The notes under the pieces were generated by a model that worked only from the letters and a program-made list of their open reading frames with translations, was not told the origin of the DNA and did not search any database. From positions 1 to 7,276 of the forward strand of contig DAOVIC010000096.1 in NCBI GenBank assembly GCA_030671565.1: DNA of 7,276 nucleotides, in the 5' to 3' direction. Below, piece after piece: positions 1 through 6,994 of this stretch. The translations under genes and the position numbers were made by a program. Each line of letters opens with the position of its first letter. Position 1 is the stretch's first letter. The stretch comes from Anaerohalosphaeraceae bacterium. GTDB taxonomy: Bacteria; Planctomycetota; Phycisphaerae; Sedimentisphaerales; Anaerohalosphaeraceae.

Positions 1-2293
1 ACTCAACCGGATAATAAGCCTTAAGATACGCCGTCTGATAAGCGATAAAAGAATACCTTGTTGCATGGCTCTTATTAAAACCATAGCCGGCAAACTTTTC
101 GATCAGATCGAATATTTCCTGGGCTTCGTTCTCCTCGACACCCTTCTCCACACAGCCGTCAACAAACTGCGCTTTTGCCTTAGCAATAACTTTAAGCTTT
201 TTCTTGCCGATCGCCTTAATAAGCCCATAAGCAGCCCGAAGCGGTATCCCCCCAAGCCGGTTACAGATACGCATCACCTGCTCCTGGTAGACCATAATGC
301 CAAAAGTTTCCTCAAGCACATCCCGCATGATCGGATGCGGAACTTCCCACTTGGCTCCATGCTTACGCGCAATAAAGTCCGGGATAAGTGCCATCGGGCC
401 GGGGCGATACAACGCGTTGGCTGCGATAAGGTCCTCAAGCCTATCCGGACCGAGCTTCATCAAAAGGTCCGCCATACCGCCGGATTCAAACTGGAACACC
501 CCTTTGGTCTTGCCGCGACCGAAAACATTGAAGACCTTCTGGTCATTAACGTCGATCGCCTCCATATCGATCTCAACACCATGATTGATCTTGATAAGTT
601 TTTCAGTACGCTCAATAACACTAAGGGTCTTTAGCCCGAGAAAGTCCATCTTGAGCATACCAACCTGCTCGCACATCGGACCTTCATACTGCGTTATAAG
701 GTCATCCGAACCCGGCGTCTTATAAAGCGGCAAAAGATCGCTCAATGGCTCATCCGCGATAATAACCGCACAAGCATGAACAGATGAATGACGCGTAAGC
801 CCCTCGAGCCTTCGCCCAACATCGATAACATTCTTTATCTGCGGATTTTTCTCATAAGCCTCCTTAAGTTCAGGCTCAACATCCAATGCCTTATCAAGTG
901 TCATCTTAAGATCAGCAGGTATCAACTTAGCAAGCCGGTCCGCCTCCGCCAGCGGAACATCCATAACCCGGCAAACATCCCGCATAACGGCCCTGGCCTT
1001 CATCGTCCCAAAAGTAATAACCTGCGCGATCTCTCCATACCTCTGGCGCACATAATCCAGCAAACGCCCCCGTCCGTCCTGGCAAATGTCAATATCGATA
1101 TCAGGCATCTCCGCCCGCTCCGGATCCATAAACCGCTCGAAAAGCAGGTCATACTTGATCGGATCCATATTGCATATGCCAAGGCAGTACCCAACGATAG
1201 TCCCAACCGCACTGCCCCTTGCGCCGACCGCAATACGATTGTCCCTTGCCCACTGACAAAACTCCCAAACGATCAGAAAATAGCTCGAAAACCCCTTCCC
1301 CTCGATAACACCAAGTTCCATATCCAATCGCTCTTTAACCTCATCGGTTATCTCCCCATACATCTTCCTGGCGCCTTCATAGCAAACCTTAGTAAGATAC
1401 TCCTCATCCGTCGACCCATCAGGCGGAACAAAAACAGGAGCATGCGTCGTCTCAAGATCGATCTCAACATTACACCTCTCGGCGATTTTCAAAGTATTAT
1501 CACAAGCCTCGGGACAATCGGCGAAAAGCATCCGCATCTCTTCTGCGCTCTTAAGATACAAGCACTCCGGATACTTCATCCGCCCCTCATCCGAAACAAG
1601 CTTGCCGGTACTTATGCAAGTAAGAGCATCATGCGCCTCGTAATCGTCGGCCATGAGAAAATGCACATCGTTAGTTGCGACAACCCCAACACCCATTTCA
1701 CGGGCAAGCTCGATAAGTTCCCCGCGGATATCGGGAAGATCGGTCCCTGGATGCTCCTGCAATTCGATAAAATATCGATCCGCCCCAAAAATTTCGAGAT
1801 ACCTCTCAACCGCCGCCTTAGCATGGTCACGATTCCCCGCCGCAATAGCACGAGCGATCTCACCGCTTACACAGGCACTCGTACAGATGATCCCCTCATT
1901 AAGCTCCGCCAAAATCTCCATATCAATACGAGGCCGGTAATAAAAACCCTCCGTATAACCAATAGAGCTAAGCTTCATAAGATTGCGATACCCAACCGCA
2001 TTCTCGGCAAGCAATACCAAATGATAAGCAGCCTCCTTCATGCTGCTCTTTTGCTTTTCAAATCGAGAGTCAGGCGCGATATAAGCTTCGATACCGATGA
2101 TAGGCTTGATGCCATGACGTTTGGCACGGGTATAAAAATCGATCGCACCAAAAATATTGCCATGATCCGTCATAGCAACGCTGTCCATGCCAAGCTCCTT
2201 GCAGCGAGCAAAAAGCTTCTCCGGCTGAACAGCACCATCCAAAAGAGAGTACTGAGTATGAACATGAAGATGTGCAAATCCTTTTGACGACAT
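1..2293 (-). CDS. dnaE: DNA polymerase III alpha subunit, N-terminal 764 residues (3' end beyond window)
   Basis: Catalytic subunit of the replicative polymerase, acting at the fork. Translating the minus strand from the ATG at 2293 gives 764 residues with no stop before the left edge. The PHP domain comes first (about 1-270) and starts with HLHVHTQYSLLDG. Its candidate metal ligands are all visible: H10, H12, D19, H44, E69, H91, C141, D209 and H211. The polymerase palm follows, with MPDIDID giving catalytic Asp398 and Asp400, and KMDFLGL giving the third, Asp550. YRPGPM and the FNKSHATRYSF segment of the fingers region are also present. The remaining roughly 400 residues (beta-clamp-binding, OB and tau-binding regions) lie outside the window. 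The start fits the family because the PHP motif begins within 10 residues; the ribosome site is weak (GGG seven bases upstream). It has its own consensus-like promoter. The palm loop reads GARGS where most DnaE have GPGRGS. Identification is certain; the PolC form is excluded because no exonuclease domain interrupts PHP. Confidence 0.97.
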   Translation of the reverse strand, partial: MSSKGFAHLHVHTQYSLLDGAVQPEKLFARCKELGMDSVAMTDHGNIFGAIDFYTRAKRHGIKPIIGIEAYIAPDSRFEKQKSSMKEAAYHLVLLAENAVGYRNLMKLSSIGYTEGFYYRPRIDMEILAELNEGIICTSACVSGEIARAIAAGNRDHAKAAVERYLEIFGADRYFIELQEHPGTDLPDIRGELIELAREMGVGVVATNDVHFLMADDYEAHDALTCISTGKLVSDEGRMKYPECLYLKSAEEMRMLFADCPEACDNTLKIAERCNVEIDLETTHAPVFVPPDGSTDEEYLTKVCYEGARKMYGEITDEVKERLDMELGVIEGKGFSSYFLIVWEFCQWARDNRIAVGARGSAVGTIVGYCLGICNMDPIKYDLLFERFMDPERAEMPDIDIDICQDGRGRLLDYVRQRYGEIAQVITFGTMKARAVMRDVCRVMDVPLAEADRLAKLIPADLKMTLDKALDVEPELKEAYEKNPQIKNVIDVGRRLEGLTRHSSVHACAVIIADEPLSDLLPLYKTPGSDDLITQYEGPMCEQVGMLKMDFLGLKTLSVIERTEKLIKINHGVEIDMEAIDVNDQKVFNVFGRGKTKGVFQFESGGMADLLMKLGPDRLEDLIAANALYRPGPMALIPDFIARKHGAKWEVPHPIMRDVLEETFGIMVYQEQVMRICNRLGGIPLRAAYGLIKAIGKKKLKVIAKAKAQFVDGCVEKGVEENEAQEIFDLIEKFAGYGFNKSHATRYSFIAYQTAYLKAYYPVE

Positions 2294-2338
2294 AACTAAG
2301 CCCAATAGTGATGGAATAAACCCAAAATCCGAAAAGGC

Positions 2339-2367
2339 ATAATAAACTACCCCCGCCGAAATGTCAA
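2339..2367 (-). promoter_or_regulatory. Sigma-70-type promoter of dnaE
   Basis: On the minus strand, TTGACA (2367-2362) is a perfect -35 box. It is followed after exactly 17 bases by TATTAT (2344-2339), a five-of-six match to the -10 box. Transcription would start near 2332, giving a leader of about 40 bases before the dnaE ATG at 2293. The position, just past the upstream gene's terminator, supports dnaE being its own transcription unit. No operator repeat overlaps the boxes. Confidence 0.8.
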
Positions 2368-2443
2368 CTGCTTCTCCCCCCGTAAAAGTCTCGCCACGGG
2401 CCACCTTAAAGCTCATTACCGCCAAATCAACCCCTCGTGGATC

Positions 2444-2477
2444 TTGCCCAAAAGCTTTATTGTAAAAAAGCGGGCAA
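2444..2477. repeat. Imperfect hairpin in the lipoprotein-dnaE spacer
   Basis: TTGCCC at 2444-2449 pairs with GGGCAA at 2472-2477, and inside it GCTTT (2454-2458) pairs with AAAGC (2467-2471), leaving a four-base bulge on one side. It lies between the lipoprotein terminator and the dnaE promoter and has no proper U tract on either strand. It may be a backup transcript end or have no function. Apart from this, the terminator, the dyad and the promoter, I see nothing in 2294-2626; a short plus-strand reading frame there overlaps the terminator and has no coding signs. Confidence 0.3.
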
Positions 2478-2489
2478 ATGGACGGATCA

Positions 2490-2550
2490 AAAAGAAAAGA
2501 CCCGAAACGATAACCAAACTCCATATTTGATTATTCGCTTCGGGTCTTTT
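2490..2550 (-). terminator. Rho-independent terminator of the lipoprotein gene, probably bidirectional
   Basis: AAAAGACCCGAA at 2495-2506 and TTCGGGTCTTTT at 2539-2550 form a perfect 12-bp stem. The 32-base interior also folds: CGA/TCG, TAA/TTA and CAAA/TTTG pair with one bulge and two mismatches around a seven-base loop at 2519-2525. Read on the minus strand the stem ends in GGGTCTTTTCTTTTT, a good U tract, 77 bases after the lipoprotein stop codon. On the plus strand only four U follow, so it is weaker in that direction. Confidence 0.85.
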
Positions 2551-2566
2551 AGTATTCACATATACC

Positions 2567-2585
2567 CGAACATATTGTATGTTCG
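2567..2585. repeat. Perfect 8-bp dyad with 3-base centre
   Basis: CGAACATA (2567-2574) and TATGTTCG (2578-2585) are exact inverted repeats around TTG. The dyad lies in the 3' untranslated region of the lipoprotein mRNA, between its stop codon and the terminator. In RNA it would form a tight three-base-loop hairpin that could protect the 3' end or pause polymerase. As DNA it could bind a dimeric regulator, but no promoter lies beside it. The half sites resemble LexA boxes, but the spacing is wrong. Confidence 0.6.
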
Positions 2586-2626
2586 CAACTTAGTGCTTCA
2601 GCAATACTGCTTTGGCCTCAGCATTA

Positions 2627-5230
2627 TTATTTTTTGAACATGGCAAGTTTGCTGGACCAGTTCACTACCGAAGCTGTCTGAAGTTCACTCTGGCGTTTCT
2701 TCAATTCAGAAAATTTGCGGCTGGAATCTTCACGGGCTGCTGTCGCTTTAGCAAGTGCGCTGGCAAGATCGGTTCTTTTTATGGCCATATTATTGTGCTC
2801 TTGGGCCATATCGACTACACGCTCGGCCTGTACCTGCTGAACACGTGCGTTAAAGCGAGCTTTGATAGCACTTAGATAGGCCTGTGCAGAATCACGTTTT
2901 GCCGTATTATTCGTCAATATAATGTTCATATCGGCCATTGCTGTCATCTTATCTGCGTCGATGTTGGCATCTTCACAAAGCTTAGAAGTATTCGCAATTG
3001 CTACCATACGGTCACAGGCGGCTTCACCGCGAAGATTCTGGCTCATTGCAAGCTTCTTATCACGCTCGATCTGTGCCTTGGATATCGTGTGTTCCATAGT
3101 AAACTGAGCATTAACCTTGCTGATCGCCGCTACTGTCTTCTTCTTCTGAACATTTGCCTGTACGAGTGACTCCTGATAGTCGGCTTGTGCAATCCTTTCG
3201 GAAGATTCTATCGAATTATAAACCTTTGCCAGTTCCGCATCAAGATAACGTACCGCTGAATCGATCTGAGCATCTATCTGTAAAGCAAGAGCTTCCTGAG
3301 AATCGGATACACTCTTAGCTTCTGTCATCAGTTTCGAATACTGGGCCTGACCACGCTGGTCAACCGCCCATACTGTGGTCTCTAATTCTTCAATTTCATT
3401 CCGACCGCATACGCCTATTGCTTCAGACTCGGCCAAAAGTTGTTCTGCACGAGCTTTTGCTATCTGCTTAAAAGCGATGGCTTGGCTGTGAATATCAAGA
3501 ACCTCGGCCTCTTTTTCCTTACGGAAAGATTCAGCCTGCACTACCCGCTGCTGGTATTGAGAGTCCAGAATGTCCAACTCTTTTTCCATCTTCGTTTCAA
3601 TTTCTTTGAAACGTGAACGGGCCTGGGCTTCAAGGGCATCGGCTATCGCTAACTTTTCGGTTGCAACAGCATCTTCCTGTGCTTTTAAAGCGAGAAGATT
3701 TGTCTTAGCTTCGGCAAATGTCGCTTCAGCCACTAATTCATGGGCCTCGGTCCTTGCACGTGTTCGCATAACTCCAGCTAAACTTATACGGAAATTAGCT
3801 ATGTGATCCGGCTCTATCCTTGGTGCAACTGCCTCGACTTGAGGAACCTCTGGAACCTGATGCAGTCCCTCGCTCTGCTGCGATATCTCTATGGTATTAT
3901 TGTCAATATCAACTTTACCAGCGGTTTTTTTGGCTACTATCTCATCGATTACTTCCTGTTTGATGCGTGCAGCTTCAGCTTCGGCTTCGGCGATAATCGC
4001 AAGCTTTTGAGCTTCCGCAACAACTTCGGCATGGACCGCTGTTTGACGAATCGCCTCGGCACGAGCAGCCGCTTCAGCTTTTACAAATTCGGAACGGGCA
4101 ACCTGTTCAGAACGATCCGATTGGGCATAAAGTTTCTTGATCTCATTTGATTCGTCGTCAAGCTTGGCCGTTATACCCGCTAGCTCGGACTCGAAGCTTG
4201 CAACTGAATTCTGCTGATGATAGGTCACATCTGCACGCAAACGATCTATCTCTGCCATGGCTTTTTCAAAGCGTGTAGGAACATTTGCTGTTTTTTCCAG
4301 CGTTATGGCCTCTCCTTCGGCTTTTGCAGACGCCGCTTCTACCAGCTTAAACTCATAACCTTCATCGGCTAGATTGGCTTCTATCGTAGAGGCTTTCATT
4401 CGGAGTTCCTTTACGTTTGCTGCCGAATCAAGAAGAAGTGTTGAGCTGGCAACACTTAATCGCTTGGCTTCAGATACTGTCCGAATCTTTGTAGATTTGA
4501 TCTGCTCTTCAAGCTCATCGGTACGAGCATGAGTCTCCTGTTGAACAGAAGCCGCCTCCGCCTCGAGTACAGATACCGTAGCTGAAGCACGCTCACGAGT
4601 CGCTTTAGATGCTTCTGTCATCTCAAGGATCTTTGCATTGCTTTCAACTTCGATCGCTGTGTAAATCTCGCGAAGCTGATCGATACGAGCTGTTTCGCTT
4701 TCAAACTTCTCAAGCCCGTCAGTTATTATATCACTACATTTACTTTCCGCTTCTTTCGTTAAAGAAACTATATCTGCTTCTTTACGCTCGATAAGAGCTT
4801 CAACCTCGGCTTCTCTAGCTGAGATTTGCGATAAAGCTTTAGAGTATTCTCTAAGATACGTCTTGCGAAGAGCCTCGGCCTCAGAAAGCTGTCTGCTAAT
4901 ATTGGCTTCAACCTCGATAAGACGGGCATTCGAATCCGCCAGCTTCTTATCTAACTCCGCACGAGCCTGAACGTCAAAACTGTCAGCTTCTTCAAGAACT
5001 GCTTCTACCTTGGAAACGCCAACCTTACCTTCGCTTACATAAACCATAGGCAAATCGGATTTATTGGCCATATTAGACAATTCCGAATGAGCCTTAGTAA
5101 TTTCACCGCGATTTCTCGACGGCTCCATAAAGTTACCATACTTGTTACTGCATCCAGACATAACAAACATGATAACCAGTTGCATACAGACCAAACGTTT
5201 CAAAATAGATTTGTCTTTCGAGTTAAACAT
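2627..5230 (-). CDS. Giant coiled-coil lipoprotein, unknown function (867 aa)
   Basis: I do not recognise a named family. The protein starts with a lipoprotein signal peptide: basic n-region (KDKSILKR), hydrophobic core, and lipobox MSGC with the lipidated Cys at residue 27, followed by Ser, which would favour outer-membrane sorting if E. coli rules apply. After a linker to about 74, almost everything is Ala/Glu/Lys/Arg/Gln-rich helix. Rod 1 spans about 74-437, with a single proline at 318. A hinge at 438-476 contains four prolines (460, 463, 470, 474). Rod 2 spans 477-867 and contains no proline. There are only two Trp, both in rod 2, and four Cys after the lipid Cys. I chose the ATG at 5230 because AAGGG sits eight bases before it and it gives a normal signal peptide; an upstream ATG at 5278 would add 16 residues without a ribosome site. 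A structural, periplasm-spanning or envelope-tethering role is inference. Codon use differs from its neighbours. Confidence 0.9.
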   Translation of the reverse strand: MFNSKDKSILKRLVCMQLVIMFVMSGCSNKYGNFMEPSRNRGEITKAHSELSNMANKSDLPMVYVSEGKVGVSKVEAVLEEADSFDVQARAELDKKLADSNARLIEVEANISRQLSEAEALRKTYLREYSKALSQISAREAEVEALIERKEADIVSLTKEAESKCSDIITDGLEKFESETARIDQLREIYTAIEVESNAKILEMTEASKATRERASATVSVLEAEAASVQQETHARTDELEEQIKSTKIRTVSEAKRLSVASSTLLLDSAANVKELRMKASTIEANLADEGYEFKLVEAASAKAEGEAITLEKTANVPTRFEKAMAEIDRLRADVTYHQQNSVASFESELAGITAKLDDESNEIKKLYAQSDRSEQVARSEFVKAEAAARAEAIRQTAVHAEVVAEAQKLAIIAEAEAEAARIKQEVIDEIVAKKTAGKVDIDNNTIEISQQSEGLHQVPEVPQVEAVAPRIEPDHIANFRISLAGVMRTRARTEAHELVAEATFAEAKTNLLALKAQEDAVATEKLAIADALEAQARSRFKEIETKMEKELDILDSQYQQRVVQAESFRKEKEAEVLDIHSQAIAFKQIAKARAEQLLAESEAIGVCGRNEIEELETTVWAVDQRGQAQYSKLMTEAKSVSDSQEALALQIDAQIDSAVRYLDAELAKVYNSIESSERIAQADYQESLVQANVQKKKTVAAISKVNAQFTMEHTISKAQIERDKKLAMSQNLRGEAACDRMVAIANTSKLCEDANIDADKMTAMADMNIILTNNTAKRDSAQAYLSAIKARFNARVQQVQAERVVDMAQEHNNMAIKRTDLASALAKATAAREDSSRKFSELKKRQSELQTASVVNWSSKLAMFKK

Positions 5231-5238
5231 CTTCTGTG

Positions 5239-5243
5239 CCCTT
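5239..5243 (-). promoter_or_regulatory. Ribosome binding site that decides the lipoprotein start
   Basis: AAGGG on the minus strand lies eight bases before the ATG at 5230. The in-frame ATGs farther upstream (5278, 5272, 5248) lack a suitably spaced purine-rich site; GGGAGG lies 16 bases before 5248, too far to serve it well. This supports the 867-residue form with a standard lipoprotein signal. Confidence 0.65.
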
Positions 5244-5310
5244 AACATAATAAATGCCACTTTGCCTCCCATTGCCATTCAACGGGTTTAGGTAGTGGGT
5301 GATTCGGCAT

Positions 5311-5339
5311 TAAAAAAATAGCACTTTAAGGAAAAGGCT
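5311..5339 (-). terminator. Probable rho-independent terminator of pyruvate kinase
   Basis: On the minus strand AGCCTTT (5339-5333) pairs with AAAGTGCT (5327-5320) with one bulged T. The loop is TCCTT, and the stem is followed by A and then a T-rich run at 5319-5311 that includes seven consecutive T. The stem is short and only moderately GC, so it may be leaky. It lies about 136 bases after the pyruvate kinase stop and about 80 bases before the lipoprotein start, so read-through would also feed the lipoprotein gene. Confidence 0.6.
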
Positions 5340-5429
5340 CACATTTTTATGCTCTTTCGGGAAATGGATTCTTATAGGCCAAAAACCCGTCTTGAACCAA
5401 AAAAAGAAATGAAAAAAATATAACAGAAC

Positions 5430-5461
5430 GCTTTTACAAAAGATTATCGGAGCATAAAAGC
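5430..5461 (-). other. Hairpin in the pyruvate kinase 3' region, possible first terminator
   Basis: GCTTTTA (minus 5461-5455) and TAAAAGC (5436-5430) form a seven-bp, AT-rich stem with an 18-base loop, ending 40 bases after the pyk stop side. A T-rich stretch (5420-5411) follows about ten bases after the stem rather than directly. The weak stem and offset U run make it a poor terminator; it may be an RNA-processing or stability element. Confidence 0.3.
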
Positions 5462-5475
5462 AATGCCAAAATAAC

Positions 5476-6879
5476 CTATCCGCCAACAACCTGAACCACA
5501 ACAGATGCAGGCTCCCCCCAGACAACCAACATCTTCTCCCCTTCCCGAACAAACCCCCTCCCAAGCAGGTACTCACCAGCCATCCGCCCAAACTCCACAG
5601 CATCGCCGCAAACCTGGCTAACGCAAGGAATCACCCCATAATACAAACACATCTGCCTACATACGCTCGCATCGCTGCTGAACGCTGCTATCCCAACATC
5701 GATCCGCGCCTTGCTGAACACCCGCGCCGCCTCTCCATCCTCCGACCATATCGCAACCAGCCGAACATCCGTCTCATCCACAACCCGCGCAACACTCCGC
5801 GCCATCACACCAACCTCAACCATCTCATCGCCGGCCTCAACCACCACACGCTCATCGTCAATAGTATCCAAATATTCCTCGCTGGCCTCTGCGATCTCAA
5901 CAAGATTTTCAACCGCCTCAACCGGCCATCTCCCCACAGCCGTCTCACCGGAAAGCATCAGGCAATCCGCAAAATCCATCACCGCATTCGCAGCATCGGA
6001 AACCTCCGCCCGCGTCGGACGCCGCTTCTCGATCATACTCTCAAGCATCTCCGTCGCAATGATAACCGCCTTACCCTTCTCCCTGCACATCCGGGTAATT
6101 CGCTTCTGTATCAGAGGAACCTGCGCCGCCGCCATCTCAACCCCAAGATCGCCACGAGCAACCAGCACCGCATCCGTCGCATCCACTATCTCCTCAAGAC
6201 ACTCAACAGCCTGCGGAGTCTCGATCTTCGAAACAACCTTTATCGCAGACCCCTTCTCCGCAAGATAGCTCTTCAATTCACGAACATCATCTTCGCTCCG
6301 AACGAAACTCAACGCAAGAAAATCCAACCCCTTCTCAACCGCCCACTCAACGCACTGCCAATCGCGGTCAGTTATCGAACGAACCCCTATCTTAGTATCC
6401 GGCAGATTCACTCCCTTGTTGCTCTTAACCTCACCGCCCGAAATAACCTTACAAACCACCCTCTCCTTATCTTTCGCTACTGCCAAAAGCTCCAGCCGGC
6501 CGTCATTAACAAACACCCTCTCGGCAACCTCGACATCTTTCACAAAAAACTCATAGTTAGTACAAAACCGCTTCGAGTCACCCACGAAATTACCTACAGC
6601 GATAGAAACCTCATCCCCCTCACAAAGCACTACATCCGCCGACATCTGGCCAGTCCGTATCTTAGGCCCGCAAAGATCTCCCATAACCCCAAACATAGAA
6701 CCGCCCTCTTCGCGAACCGCCAAAAGTTCTCCAAAAGTCTTTTCATACTCTGCAAAATTACCATGCGAAAAGTTAAGGCGAAAAACACTAACCCCACTCT
6801 CAACCATAGCACTAAGAACCCCACGCCCAAAACAAGAAGGCCCAACAGTAGCAACAACCTTAGTCTTAGTCATACCCAT
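5476..6879 (-). CDS. pyk: Pyruvate kinase (467 aa)
   Basis: Converts phosphoenolpyruvate and ADP to pyruvate and ATP in the last step of glycolysis, in the cytoplasm; normally a homotetramer. The length matches the family (about 470). Numbered from the ATG at 6879: TKTKVVATVGPSC at the N-terminus, then RLNFSHG with substrate and cation ligands R34, N36 and S38, then GDLCGPKIRTG with D68 and R75. The family signature VVSKIETPQA carries catalytic Lys218 and metal ligand Glu220. ARGDLG supplies Asp244, and ATEMLESM supplies Thr276. The NAVMD...MLSGETAVG block closes the barrel, and a C-terminal regulatory-type domain follows from about 345. Leu69 and Lys73 replace the Thr and Glu of potassium-dependent enzymes. 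I chose 6879 because GGGGTG lies six bases upstream; GTG at 6888 (+3 aa) and ATG at 6873 (-2 aa) are the alternatives. The gene lies 115 bases after the flavoprotein gene, with a separate candidate promoter. Confidence 0.97.
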   Translation of the reverse strand: MGMTKTKVVATVGPSCFGRGVLSAMVESGVSVFRLNFSHGNFAEYEKTFGELLAVREEGGSMFGVMGDLCGPKIRTGQMSADVVLCEGDEVSIAVGNFVGDSKRFCTNYEFFVKDVEVAERVFVNDGRLELLAVAKDKERVVCKVISGGEVKSNKGVNLPDTKIGVRSITDRDWQCVEWAVEKGLDFLALSFVRSEDDVRELKSYLAEKGSAIKVVSKIETPQAVECLEEIVDATDAVLVARGDLGVEMAAAQVPLIQKRITRMCREKGKAVIIATEMLESMIEKRRPTRAEVSDAANAVMDFADCLMLSGETAVGRWPVEAVENLVEIAEASEEYLDTIDDERVVVEAGDEMVEVGVMARSVARVVDETDVRLVAIWSEDGEAARVFSKARIDVGIAAFSSDASVCRQMCLYYGVIPCVSQVCGDAVEFGRMAGEYLLGRGFVREGEKMLVVWGEPASVVVQVVGG

Positions 6880-6885
6880 AAAACA

Positions 6886-6891
6886 CACCCC
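6886..6891 (-). promoter_or_regulatory. Ribosome binding site deciding the pyruvate kinase start
   Basis: GGGGTG on the minus strand can pair with the 16S rRNA tail using one G-U pair, and it lies six bases before the ATG at 6879. It overlaps the upstream GTG candidate at 6888, which argues against that start, and it is 12 bases from the ATG at 6873. Confidence 0.5.
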
Positions 6892-6933
6892 GCAAAATTA
6901 GAGGAACAAGCCCCCCTGTTGCCCCCCCGTTTC

Positions 6934-6939
6934 ATAATA
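6934..6939 (-). promoter_or_regulatory. Candidate -10 box of pyruvate kinase
   Basis: TATTAT on the minus strand matches five of six -10 positions, the same hexamer as in the dnaE promoter, and lies 54 bases before the pyk start. No good -35 box is found 16-18 bases upstream (only TTAAGC-like sequence), so the promoter is weak, activator-dependent or not real. If used, transcription would begin inside the run of seven G at 6928-6922. Confidence 0.35.
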
Positions 6940-6994
6940 TTTCGTTGCGGATTTGCTTAAGGCCTAACCTGGCGTCGCCCAAATCACCCCCTGC

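Noticed and set aside
65..634. 189-residue plus-strand open frame, and the similar one at 5711-6268
   Set aside because: They are shadows of dnaE and pyk respectively; the second is a Ser/Thr/Ala-rich translation typical of antisense frames.
788..2287. 499-residue open frame on the plus strand
   Set aside because: It is exactly antisense to dnaE, its translation is low-complexity Arg/Pro/Ile-rich without any recognisable motif, and the minus-strand DnaE reading is certain.
2567..2585. LexA (SOS) box
   Set aside because: The half sites GAAC and GTTC match, but they are separated by nine bases instead of the four of Gram-positive type boxes, and the dyad is not at a promoter.
2437..2637. Small 66-residue plus-strand gene in the lipoprotein-dnaE spacer
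   Set aside because: It runs through both arms of the terminator and the dyad and into the lipoprotein gene end, with no ribosome site or motif.
3950..4080. Flotillin or band-7 family membership of the lipoprotein
   Set aside because: The AEAEAEAARIK-like stretch resembles flotillin coils, but there is no band-7 domain and the protein has a lipobox; the likeness is compositional.
5231..5278. Longer 883-residue form of the lipoprotein starting at 5278
   Set aside because: It has no ribosome site, and the extra 16 residues would precede a complete lipoprotein signal peptide.
5435..5475. Promoter TTGGCA/GATAAT inside the pyk 3' spacer
   Set aside because: The spacing is 15 bases, shorter than usual, and the -10 box overlaps the loop of an AT-rich hairpin, so it is not convincing.
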